Shown here in pieces: positions 15,983-23,364 of a DNA stretch of 64,000 bases (positions are counted from its first letter, which is position 1; each line of letters begins with the position of its first letter). The position numbers and the translations under genes are program-made. The notes under the pieces were generated by a model that made no database searches, was not told the DNA's origin, and worked only from the letters and a program-made list of their open reading frames with translations. Source of the DNA: Acidobacteriota bacterium. GTDB lineage: Bacteria; Acidobacteriota; Terriglobia; Acidiferrales; UBA7541. The stretch is taken from NCBI GenBank assembly GCA_013289585.1, contig JABCZR010000003.1, positions 62,001 to 126,000 of the forward strand. The letters are read 5' to 3'.

Positions 15983-17371
15983 CTACTCTTCTAGACCCGC
16001 CCCGCGGAGTTTTGCTAACAACGTCTTCGGCGAAATCCCCAGCTTCTCCGCCGCTCTCGTCTTATTCCACTTGCAATCCCGCATTGTGCTCTCGATCAGA
16101 ACTTTCTCCACATGGTCCGCCGCACGCCCCGTCACTTCTTCGAGCGACCCTTCCCACTTGAAATCCTCCGGCAGCATTCCCCCTGGCATTCCCTCCGTGT
16201 CCGGCTTGGTGGCCGGTAACTGCAATCCATTCGCTGGGACGCTCAATCCATCTGCCAGAATCACCGCGCGCTCCAGCGTATTCTGCAATTCGCGCACATT
16301 ACCCGGCCAACGGTAGTGAAGCAATCGGTCCTTCGCTTCCGCCGATAACTCCAGCCCTGCCTTCCCAAACTCCCGCTTGAATTGTTCCAGAAAGTGTTCC
16401 GCCAGCAGCAGCACATCGTTTCCACGCTCGCGCAGCGGCGGAATCGTCATCGGCACCGCTGAAATTCGAAAGTACAGATCCTCGCGGAACATTTTCTCCG
16501 CCACCATCTTCTGCAGATCGCGATTGGTCGCCACCACGATTCGAACGTCTACATCGATCGACTGCGTCCCGCCGACTCGTTCGAATCGCCGCTCTTCCAG
16601 CACCCGCAGCAATTTCGCCTGTATCGCCAGCGGCAACTCGCCAATCTCATCCAGAAAAAGCGTTCCGCGATGCGCCAGGTCCATCTTCCCGACCTTACGA
16701 GCTCCCGCCCCCGTGAATGCACCTCGCTCATGCCCGAACAGCTCATTCTCTACGAGCCCTTCCGGGATCGCCGCGCAATTCAGTGCCACAAACGCCTTTT
16801 CACGCCGCGGAGAAAGATGGTGCACCGCCAGCGCAAACAGCTCTTTTCCAGTGCCGCTCTCCCCCAGCAACAGACAAGTTGAATCCGTCGCCGCCACCTT
16901 CTGAATCTGCTGGCTCACTTCCCGGATCGAAGCGTCTTCTCCCACGATGCGCGGAAATCCATATCGCGTCGCGTACTCCTCGCGCAGAAGTATATTTTCC
17001 CGCTGCAATTCCTGTTGTTGCGCCGCCCGCTGCACCAGCAGCTTCAAGTGGTCCAGGTCCACCGGTTTTTGCAGGAAGTCGAACGCCCCCTCTTTCATCG
17101 CTGCCACGGCTTCTTCCACTGAACCAAATGCCGTAAGCAGAATCACTGGAATCGTCGCATCGGCTTGCTTGGTTTCCCGAAGCACGTCCAGCCCGGAAGC
17201 CCCGGGCATCTTCAAATCCGTAATCACCAGCAGATACCTTCGCGCGCGCACCTTCTGGATCGCTGCTGCCCCATCCGGCGCTTCGTCCACGTCGTAGCCC
17301 GCGCGCTCCAATGCCTTCCGCAGCATCGCGCGCAACTCATTCTTATCTTCCACAAGGAGGAGTGGTTCCAT
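15983..17371 (-). CDS. Sigma-54-dependent response regulator (NtrC family)
   Basis: 462 residues in three domains. The receiver (1-120) has D9, phosphoacceptor D52 in VITDLKMPG and K in FLQKPVD. The AAA+ activator domain (about 140-375) has Walker A GESGTGKE, the sigma-54-contacting loop GAFTGA, Walker B GTLFLDEIGE and the arginine segment FREDLYFRI. A Fis-type helix-turn-helix ends the protein (WNKTRAAEKLGISPKTLLAKL). It remodels RNA polymerase-sigma54 at enhancer-linked promoters once phosphorylated. ATG 17371 is preferred to GTG 17389 because the receiver starts two residues later. Two genes upstream is an NtrB-like kinase, the likely partner. Confidence 0.94.
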   Translation of the reverse strand: MEPLLLVEDKNELRAMLRKALERAGYDVDEAPDGAAAIQKVRARRYLLVITDLKMPGASGLDVLRETKQADATIPVILLTAFGSVEEAVAAMKEGAFDFLQKPVDLDHLKLLVQRAAQQQELQRENILLREEYATRYGFPRIVGEDASIREVSQQIQKVAATDSTCLLLGESGTGKELFALAVHHLSPRREKAFVALNCAAIPEGLVENELFGHERGAFTGAGARKVGKMDLAHRGTLFLDEIGELPLAIQAKLLRVLEERRFERVGGTQSIDVDVRIVVATNRDLQKMVAEKMFREDLYFRISAVPMTIPPLRERGNDVLLLAEHFLEQFKREFGKAGLELSAEAKDRLLHYRWPGNVRELQNTLERAVILADGLSVPANGLQLPATKPDTEGMPGGMLPEDFKWEGSLEEVTGRAADHVEKVLIESTMRDCKWNKTRAAEKLGISPKTLLAKLRGAGLEE

Positions 17372-17581
17372 CTCTACCGTTTCTACCACGATTCCCGCCA
17401 GCCCCGGCGAACTACCACTGTCGCATGTGCAGAGAAGGGAAGTAGCACATCAGCGCGTTCCATCAGCGCAGCGCCGCGTCTGCTCAAGCAGGCAAAGTAT
17501 TGCGGCGCAATCTTATTCTTGGTATTGAAGCAGAAAAGTTCTCTAAAAACTTACAACGAATAAGTTACGAAGGTTTTTCTT

Positions 17582-18166
17582 CTACCGCGCCCACCCCGGA
17601 TCCCCGCCCGACTTCCTTAATTGATCCTCAAGGTCATCCAGCCCCTGTTTCAGTTGCGCAATCTCCTGTTTCTTGGCGTCAATCTTCGCCGTCTTGTCGT
17701 TGATCTCTTTGCGGGTATTCTGCTCGGTCATCGCCTTCTGCGGGTCAGGGTAATACTCCGTCTGTGCCTTCTGCAGTTCGCGCTCCAGGATGTCCAGCTC
17801 CGTTTCGGCTTTCGAAATCTTATCGTGCTGCTCTTTAAATCTTTTCCTCCAGGCCGCTTCGCCGTTAGGGTCCTCGGCTGCCGCGGCATCTCCCGCTTTC
17901 TGCTGCCCCGTCGTTCCCGTGGCCCCCGCCGCGGCGCCAGTATTCTCCGTAGCCGCACTAGCCGCAGGCTTCACATCGTCGTCCGTATAAACTTTCTTTG
18001 GCTTCGCCGCATTCTTCTTGTCCTCGCGCGCCTTTCGCGCCGCATCTGCCACGGGGTCGGTTCCCGATTGCTGCGAAGAATTCTGCTGCTGCGCATACAG
18101 TGGCAATCCTGCCAGACACAGCACCGCAATACTCACTAGATGCTTGATCCACGTTTTCGCTCGCAT
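17582..18166 (-). CDS. Secreted coiled-coil protein of unknown function
   Basis: 194 residues with a signal peptide (HLVSIAVLCLAGLPLYAQ, cleaved near residue 26). A Lys/Ala-rich linker (VADAARKAREDKKNAAKPKK) and an Ala/Thr/Gly-rich stretch follow, then a charged helical region (about 100-185) with heptad-like spacing such as ISKAETELDILERELQKAQ and AKIDAKKQEIAQLKQGLDDL. It resembles the secreted coiled-coil proteins common in acidobacterial genomes; no enzymatic motif was seen. It lies between the kinase and its response regulator on the same strand. Confidence 0.8.
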   Translation of the reverse strand: MRAKTWIKHLVSIAVLCLAGLPLYAQQQNSSQQSGTDPVADAARKAREDKKNAAKPKKVYTDDDVKPAASAATENTGAAAGATGTTGQQKAGDAAAAEDPNGEAAWRKRFKEQHDKISKAETELDILERELQKAQTEYYPDPQKAMTEQNTRKEINDKTAKIDAKKQEIAQLKQGLDDLEDQLRKSGGDPGWAR

Positions 18167-18210
18167 ACGATCCTGCTTTCCCGGAGCAGCTGGAAGTCCC
18201 CGAAAATCCC

Positions 18211-19575
18211 TTAAGCGCTATCCTTCTTCAATTCTACCGCTTCCAGCACCCTTCGCGGCAGCGGTAACGTAACTATAAATGCGGCCCCTCCCCTGCTCTC
18301 ATTTCGCGCTTCCACCTGCCCGCCGTGTTGCACGATGATCTTTTGCACCACCGCCAGCCCCAGCCCCGTGCCATTCGCCTTCGTCGTAAAAAACGGCCGA
18401 AAGAGCTTCGGCATTGCGTCTGCCCCGATTCCCGGGCCGTTATCACTGATGGTTATGCGCTGAACCCCGGCCTCGTCTCCCCGCGTGACATCGCCGCGAA
18501 CCAGCACGTGCCCGCCTCCCACTGCCTCCGCACAAGCTTCCGCCGCGTTCCGTGCCAGATTCAGCAGGGCCTGCCGCAGAAATCCCTCGTCTCCCCCCAC
18601 ATCTCCAAACGCCCCCTCGCAGCGAATCTTCACCTGCGGAATCGCCTCTCCCACTTCCGTCACTACCCGCTCCACAACCGTTTCCAGCCCGACAGTTTCA
18701 TCCGAAATCTCCAGCGGCCGCGCATATTTCAAAAACTCGGTCACGACATGCGTGATGTTCCGCGTCTGCTCCAGAATCCTCTTCGCATAATCGCTGGCCT
18801 CGCTCTCCGTGCCCTCTGATTGGATCAATTGCGCGTAACCCGAAATCGTCGCCAGCGCATTCTTGAACTCGTGCGCGATGCCGGCCGACAATTCGCCCAG
18901 TGCTGCCAGATTTTCCTTCAGACGGATCCGTTGCTGGAGCGCCGCCAGCTCCGTCAAGTCCGTCAGCAGGCAGATTGCCCCGCTGATGTTCTCCGTGCCG
19001 CGCCGGATCGGCGAAATAGTCACGCCCAGGTGTCGCGTGTCGCCCGCCGGAGGAACATGCTCCACCTCTTCGCGCCGGAATATCTTTCCCGTCGCCAGGC
19101 ATTCCCCCACCAGCCTCGTCAGGTCCGAGGAAGCCCCCAGCGCTTCGCTGTATCGCCGGAATCCCAGCCCCCGTATACCCAGCACCAGCTCCGCCGCAGG
19201 ATTCGACGTCGAGATAATCCCTGTCGCATTCACCACCAGCAGCCCTGCTGGCATGTTTCTCGTAACTTCTTCGCTCAGCCGCTCTGTCTGTTCCGCACGC
19301 TCTTTCTCGATCCGATGCAACCGTTCCAGTTCTTTCTCCTGCTCACGTAGTTTCTGAATCACGCCTTGCATCGACGCCGCCATGAACGCCGAAGGATTCT
19401 CCGTTCGGGGCGCGCTCGTGGCGAACTCTTCGCCATGCTCATCACGCGTGCTCTGGAAGAATTTCCGCATCAGCAGCGCCACCACTGCCGTGATCGCCAG
19501 GAACGCAATCCCCAGCTCCGCCGCTAGCGTCCACAGATGTTGCGTATTATTTCCGGATTGGAATCCCGCCAACAT
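18211..19575 (-). CDS. NtrB-like PAS sensor histidine kinase
   Basis: 454 residues: one N-terminal membrane helix (about 17-37), a coiled segment (QGVIQKLREQEKELERLHR), a PAS domain (about 105-215; NMPAGLLVVNATGIISTSNPAAE), a HisKA box with the phosphorylated His in ELSAGIAHEFKNALATISGY, and HATPase_c (N-box LLNLARNAAEA, G1 ISDNGPGI, G2 GTGLGLAVVQKI). The cytoplasmic PAS suggests sensing of an internal or membrane signal. With the sigma-54 activator downstream it forms a two-component pair, and with the prepilin peptidase gene 74 bp upstream a PilS/PilR-like role in type IV pilus control is plausible. Confidence 0.93.
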   Translation of the reverse strand: MLAGFQSGNNTQHLWTLAAELGIAFLAITAVVALLMRKFFQSTRDEHGEEFATSAPRTENPSAFMAASMQGVIQKLREQEKELERLHRIEKERAEQTERLSEEVTRNMPAGLLVVNATGIISTSNPAAELVLGIRGLGFRRYSEALGASSDLTRLVGECLATGKIFRREEVEHVPPAGDTRHLGVTISPIRRGTENISGAICLLTDLTELAALQQRIRLKENLAALGELSAGIAHEFKNALATISGYAQLIQSEGTESEASDYAKRILEQTRNITHVVTEFLKYARPLEISDETVGLETVVERVVTEVGEAIPQVKIRCEGAFGDVGGDEGFLRQALLNLARNAAEACAEAVGGGHVLVRGDVTRGDEAGVQRITISDNGPGIGADAMPKLFRPFFTTKANGTGLGLAVVQKIIVQHGGQVEARNESRGGAAFIVTLPLPRRVLEAVELKKDSA

Positions 19576-19649
19576 TATTTCCGAATTCTGACTCCTTCCT
19601 CTGCTCCTCCGTGACCCTCTGAGTTCTCTGTGTTAAACTTTTTTTCTCT

Positions 19650-20561
19650 TTAACCTATAATCCCCCTGAAAATCGCCCACCGGGCCGCCACCACCGGCGT
19701 CGCATACACAATCAGCAATCCGCCAATGCCCAAAAACGTTCCCAGCGGCAACTGATACTGGCTCGCAATCGCCCAACGCAGTCCGTTTTCTGTCCCCAGC
19801 CCACGTGTGCTTGCCCGTTTCGCCAGCCCGCTCTTCCAGCCTCCCGCATACAGCGCCAGAACCACCGCCAGCCCGACAAGGCTTCCTAGAAGGCTCCCCA
19901 CCAATATCGTCAAAAATGTACCCCGCAACCCCAGGAACGCTCCCACCATCGCCATCATTTTCACATCGCCCATTCCCATGCCTTCGCGTCCCCGCGCCGC
20001 CTTGTACGCCTTCGCCAGTCCGAACAAAAGGAAACTCCCAAACGCCGCCCCGAGCAATCCATCCAGAATCCCCGCTGCATATCCCGGCAGACGCGCCTGA
20101 AACAATCGATATCCGAGAAACCGCGCAAACCCATCGTTCGGCGGTACAACCGCCGAAAACAGCAACCCCGCCGCAAACCCCGGCCAGGTAATCACATCCG
20201 GCAACAGCCGCACGCGCAAGTCCGTGACGGTTAGTACGATTACCAGGCAGGTAAAGAACAGCCATTTCACGGTAGCTTGCGTGACGCCAAAATCCAGTAA
20301 CGCCCCCACGAACAAAAGCCCGGTACTCATCTCAATGATGGGATACATCGGCGAAATGGGCTGCCCGCAAGCGCGGCACTTGCCCCCCAGCCATAGCCAC
20401 GCGAACACCGGCACATTGTCATATGGTTTGATGGGCGTTTTGCATCGTGGACAGTGCGACCCCGGCGAAACAATGGAAATCTCCTCCGGAATCCGCGTGA
20501 TGCAGACATTCAGGAAGCTTCCAATCACAATCCCTAATAGAAAAAAGAAGATGATGACCAC
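19650..20561 (-). CDS. pilD: Prepilin peptidase / N-methyltransferase (PilD-like)
   Basis: 303 residues, an aspartic membrane protease that cleaves and N-methylates type IV prepilins. The N-terminus GIVIGSFLNVCITRIP is diagnostic. Two CxxC pairs (CPRC and CRAC) form the zinc-binding methyltransferase loop. The catalytic aspartates are in VTDLRVRLLPD and GMGDVKMMAMVG. About eight hydrophobic segments are present. The start is GTG at 20561, two codons before the first hydrophobic helix. A pilin-like substrate is encoded at 53380. It heads a minus-strand block with a two-component system. Confidence 0.94.
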   Translation of the reverse strand: MVIIFFFLLGIVIGSFLNVCITRIPEEISIVSPGSHCPRCKTPIKPYDNVPVFAWLWLGGKCRACGQPISPMYPIIEMSTGLLFVGALLDFGVTQATVKWLFFTCLVIVLTVTDLRVRLLPDVITWPGFAAGLLFSAVVPPNDGFARFLGYRLFQARLPGYAAGILDGLLGAAFGSFLLFGLAKAYKAARGREGMGMGDVKMMAMVGAFLGLRGTFLTILVGSLLGSLVGLAVVLALYAGGWKSGLAKRASTRGLGTENGLRWAIASQYQLPLGTFLGIGGLLIVYATPVVAARWAIFRGIIG

Positions 20562-20790
20562 AGTTCGACTCTCTCATAGTCATCTCACTCCCTCAACAAA
20601 CCCCGCCGCCTCTCGTGCCTCATCCCTAACGCTTGCTCCTCTTTGGCCCCCGTTTTTCCGGTCCCTTGTGCTCTCTGTATTAGCTTTCTCTCCTTCGCAT
20701 TTGCAGGTCGATCCGCTTTCTATTTGCTCAGCGATTCCCTGTAAACTGTTCCTTGATCACTGATCACCGATCTCTGATCACTTCCTATCC

Positions 20791-21807
20791 ATGAACTGGT
20801 TCGAACGCAAAATCCGCCGCTACGAGCACCGCCGCTGGACCACTGACGACAATCGCCGTGTCCAGCCCTTCCATTGGGGCCTCGAACACATCGGCGGCTC
20901 CCCTGATGAACCCGATCCCGGTGCCTTCATTCGCCAATACTCCCAAAATGCCATCGAATCCAGCCGCGAATGGTACGAGGCAACCGCCGCCACCGATTAC
21001 CGCCTTGACGCGCAAAACGTCCTCACCTTCACCAGCTCCATCCAATCCCCCTGGCCCGAAAACAACACCGTCCACGGTCAATTCTTCCGCGCTAGCGGTT
21101 CTGGCCCCGCAGTACTCCTTCTCCCCAACTGGAACGCCAAATGGCACGGCCAGAATGGCCTCTGCCACTGGATTCAGCGCCTCGGCATTACCGTCCTCAA
21201 AATGAGCATGCCCTATCACGACCGCCGAATGGCCCACGGCCACGAGCGCGCCGACCAGATTTGTGGCCCTAATATCGGCCTCACCCTCCAGGCGAACCGC
21301 CAAGCCGTCCAGGATGCCCGCCGCTGCCTCCACTGGCTTGAACAGCAGGGCTACAGCAAGCTCGGCATCCTCGGCACCAGCATCGGCTCCTCCGTCGGCT
21401 ACATCACTCTCGTTCACGATGAACGCCTCCGCGCCGGCGGTTTCTTCCACGTCTCCACCTACTACGCCGACGTCATCAGCCAGGGCATGACCACCAACCA
21501 TGTCTGGGAAGGCCTCCGCAATCACGTCACCGTTGACGAGCTCCGCGAATACTGGTCTCCCATTAGCCCCATGCCCTACGTCGAACGAAGTATGGGAGCC
21601 GGCCGAAACACCTACATGGTCTTCGGCAAATACGATCCCACCATGCTCCCCAATCTCACCCGCCAGATGCTCGACTCTCTCCGCCGCCACGGTGCCGACC
21701 CCCGCACCCTCGAACTCCCCTGCGGCCACTACTCCCTCGAACTCGCCCCCTTCTCCTACATCGCTGGCTATCGCATGCTCACCTTCTTCCTGGAATCCCT
21801 TGCTTAG
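20791..21807 (+). CDS. Alpha/beta hydrolase, ABHD18-like
   Basis: 338 residues. The conserved opening (FERKIRRYEHRRWTTDDNRRVQPFHWG) and the core VLLLPNWNAKWHGQ / MSMPYHDRRM match a family that includes eukaryotic ABHD18. The nucleophile elbow is LGTSIGSSVG, with acid Asp in VFGKYDPTM and His in CGHYSLELAPF, a complete triad in the normal order. No signal peptide, so probably cytoplasmic. The substrate is unknown. Its third codon positions are strikingly C-rich even for this part of the window. No clear ribosome site was seen. Confidence 0.82.
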   Translation: MNWFERKIRRYEHRRWTTDDNRRVQPFHWGLEHIGGSPDEPDPGAFIRQYSQNAIESSREWYEATAATDYRLDAQNVLTFTSSIQSPWPENNTVHGQFFRASGSGPAVLLLPNWNAKWHGQNGLCHWIQRLGITVLKMSMPYHDRRMAHGHERADQICGPNIGLTLQANRQAVQDARRCLHWLEQQGYSKLGILGTSIGSSVGYITLVHDERLRAGGFFHVSTYYADVISQGMTTNHVWEGLRNHVTVDELREYWSPISPMPYVERSMGAGRNTYMVFGKYDPTMLPNLTRQMLDSLRRHGADPRTLELPCGHYSLELAPFSYIAGYRMLTFFLESLA

Positions 21808-21867
21808 CCCCGAACCGCCGAAGTAGGTGCTCACGTCTGGGAATGGGGCTGAACGTTCTACCGAGAA

Positions 21868-21903
21868 TTGACACGGGATCCGTGTCACACTATATTCGTG
21901 TCA
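21868..21903 (+). promoter_or_regulatory. vapBC promoter overlapping a perfect inverted-repeat operator
   Basis: TTGACA (21868-21873), a 17-bp spacer and TATATT (21891-21896) form a near-consensus sigma-70 promoter. TGACACGGGATCCGTGTCA (21869-21887), with perfect 8-bp arms, spans the -35 and spacer, and a third half-site CGTGTCA (21897-21903) overlaps the start codon. This is the expected layout for autorepression by an antitoxin-toxin complex. The ATG begins 7 nt after the -10, so the mRNA is probably leaderless. Confidence 0.78.
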
Positions 21904-22154
21904 TGAAAACCCGTCGTCTTCGCAATATCACCATCACTCTCGAGGAATCTGTTGCTCGATGGGCTCGCATCGAGGCCGCCACTCAGGAGACTAGCGTCTC
22001 GCGTTTCCTTGCAAATATTTTGAAAGAGCGAATGAGGGAAAAGGATGAGTACGACGCCGCAAGACGCCGTGCTCTGGCACGTAAGCCTTTCCTGAAGTCG
22101 GACGGCCGCTATCTGACCCGCGAGGAGGTCCATGACCGCGCCCGTCTTCGTTGA
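21903..22154 (+). CDS. vapB: VapB-type ribbon-helix-helix antitoxin
   Basis: 83 residues. The N-terminal half (RRLRNITITLEESVARWARIEAATQETSVSRFLANIL) fits a ribbon-helix-helix DNA-binding domain. The C-terminal half is charged and probably wraps the toxin. ATG 21903 is preferred over an upstream start at 21843 because the promoter -10 ends at 21896 and the fold begins at residue 6. It would neutralise the PIN toxin encoded next and repress its own promoter through the dyad upstream. It overlaps vapC by 23 bp. Confidence 0.85.
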   Translation: MKTRRLRNITITLEESVARWARIEAATQETSVSRFLANILKERMREKDEYDAARRRALARKPFLKSDGRYLTREEVHDRARLR

Positions 22155-22569
22155 TACCAACGTATTAATCTACGCCGTGGATTTGGGAGAACCAACGAAA
22201 CAACGTCTGGCTGATAATTGGCTAAAGGAACTATGGAAAAGCAAGACGGGTCGCCTCAGTTTTCAGGTCCTGCAGGAATTCTACGCTAAGGCTAGCCGCA
22301 AAGGCCCTTCTGCCGTCGACGACATTCGTTCCGAAATTCGAGATCTCATGGCATGGGATCCTGTCCCCGTCACCGCTCGCCTTCTGGAACAAGGATGGAA
22401 GATTCAAGACCGTTACCAGCTTTCCTTCTGGGACTCTCTCATCATCGCTGCTGCACAATCTGCTTCTTGCCGCTACCTCCTCACCGAAGATCTGCAAGCG
22501 GGGCAGGACTTTGACGGTCTTTTGGTAATAAATCCTTTTCTCAGCGATCCTGCCTCAGTCACCAAGTGA
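22132..22569 (+). CDS. vapC: VapC-type PIN-domain ribonuclease toxin
   Basis: 145 residues of a PIN domain. The first catalytic acid is Asp8 in VFVDTNVLIYAVD. Further conserved acids are the Glu in LQEFYAKA, the Asp in LSFWDSLIIAAAQ and the acids in LLTEDLQAG. These would coordinate Mg2+ for endoribonuclease cleavage of tRNA or rRNA. The order antitoxin-toxin, the overlap and the autoregulatory promoter support a vapBC module. No transposon or integrase flanks it, but the neighbouring gene remnant indicates a turnover hotspot. Confidence 0.92.
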   Translation: MTAPVFVDTNVLIYAVDLGEPTKQRLADNWLKELWKSKTGRLSFQVLQEFYAKASRKGPSAVDDIRSEIRDLMAWDPVPVTARLLEQGWKIQDRYQLSFWDSLIIAAAQSASCRYLLTEDLQAGQDFDGLLVINPFLSDPASVTK

Positions 22570-22570
22570 A

Positions 22571-22732
22571 GTCCTCCTCTTCGGCGCCAGCGGCATGGTA
22601 GGTTAAGGCGTCCTACGCGAATGCTTGGTCGACCCAATCGTTAAGCACGTTTTATCAATTGTTCGCAGCCATACATCTATGAAGTTGCCTGCCGCAGACA
22701 GCCGGCGTTACGAAGAGCCAGGTGGGTGAGTT
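22571..22732 (+). pseudogene. Remnant of an NAD(P)-binding epimerase/oxidoreductase
   Basis: Immediately after vapC the + strand reads VLLFGASGMVG, a stop (TAA at 22604), then GVLRECLVDPIVKHVLSIVRS in the same frame. This is the Rossmann-type N-terminus (GASGMVG dinucleotide loop plus first helix and second strand) of an SDR-like epimerase. It has an internal stop, no start codon and no C-terminal domain. It decays after about 50 residues. The rest of the gene is absent, so this is a deletion scar, perhaps from the event that placed vapBC here. Confidence 0.6.
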
Positions 22733-22746
22733 CCCCTAAGTTCCAG

Positions 22747-23307
22747 TCAGCGCGGGCGCGTGGTAAGCCCGGCTTTTTTCCAGAGCTTCTCCCATTGCCA
22801 GATGCCGGGTGTTTTATCGAGGACGCGGTAGCCGAGCTGGTGGGCGAGCATCAAAATCTGGCCGCGATGATGCGCTTCGTGCGCGAACATGTAAGCAAAC
22901 ATGGTCCCTCCGGCGGGCCACGTTGGCATCCAGCTGTCGCGTGAGAACTTTGCCACGCGGCGATTCGGAGCGGCCGAAAGAGCATCCGTCAACATGCGTA
23001 GACACTGCGCGCCACTTCTCCTGTGCGCGGCAGCAGCCTGCCTAATGGTGCAGCGGTGGGGATCGAGCGGCGGCGGACACTTCAGATGCGGCGCATTCTG
23101 TTTCAGCCATTTAAGACGGCAGTTGTGCAGGTGTGCGAAGATGGCCGCGATGGTCCGGCCACTGCCTTTTTGACCGGGCGGCTGGGCGCGCCACGCACGA
23201 GGGTCGAGATCGGAGAGGATGAGCTGATTCATTGCTTCGTTGCCCGCGTAGGTTTCCAGCAGGGTGTCGCGAATCTCGACAAGCGCCGCGTAGGATTGGA
23301 GTTCCAT
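22747..23307 (-). CDS. DinB family protein
   Basis: 186 residues of a DinB/YfiT-like four-helix bundle metalloprotein. The expected metal-binding histidines appear in AAIFAHLHNCRLKW and in FAHEAHHRGQILMLAHQLGY. Family members include thiol-dependent transferases (bacillithiol or mycothiol S-transferases) and many uncharacterised stress proteins. The N-terminal helix includes LETYAGNEAMNQLIL. The arginine-rich middle (HRRSGAQCLRML) is somewhat unusual. It is convergent with the vapC side and runs on the same strand as hutH. Confidence 0.86.
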   Translation of the reverse strand: MELQSYAALVEIRDTLLETYAGNEAMNQLILSDLDPRAWRAQPPGQKGSGRTIAAIFAHLHNCRLKWLKQNAPHLKCPPPLDPHRCTIRQAAAAHRRSGAQCLRMLTDALSAAPNRRVAKFSRDSWMPTWPAGGTMFAYMFAHEAHHRGQILMLAHQLGYRVLDKTPGIWQWEKLWKKAGLTTRPR

Positions 23308-23364
23308 GGAAGTTCCGCCAATTTGCTTACTTAGTCGTCGAATGTGATAGACGAATCAGCCGGC

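Noticed and set aside
20785-21888. A 367-codon minus-strand frame opposite the ABHD18-like gene
   Set aside because: It is an antisense shadow of a C-rich coding gene, rich in Gly, Ala, Val and Glu with no family motif; the plus-strand gene has a complete catalytic triad.
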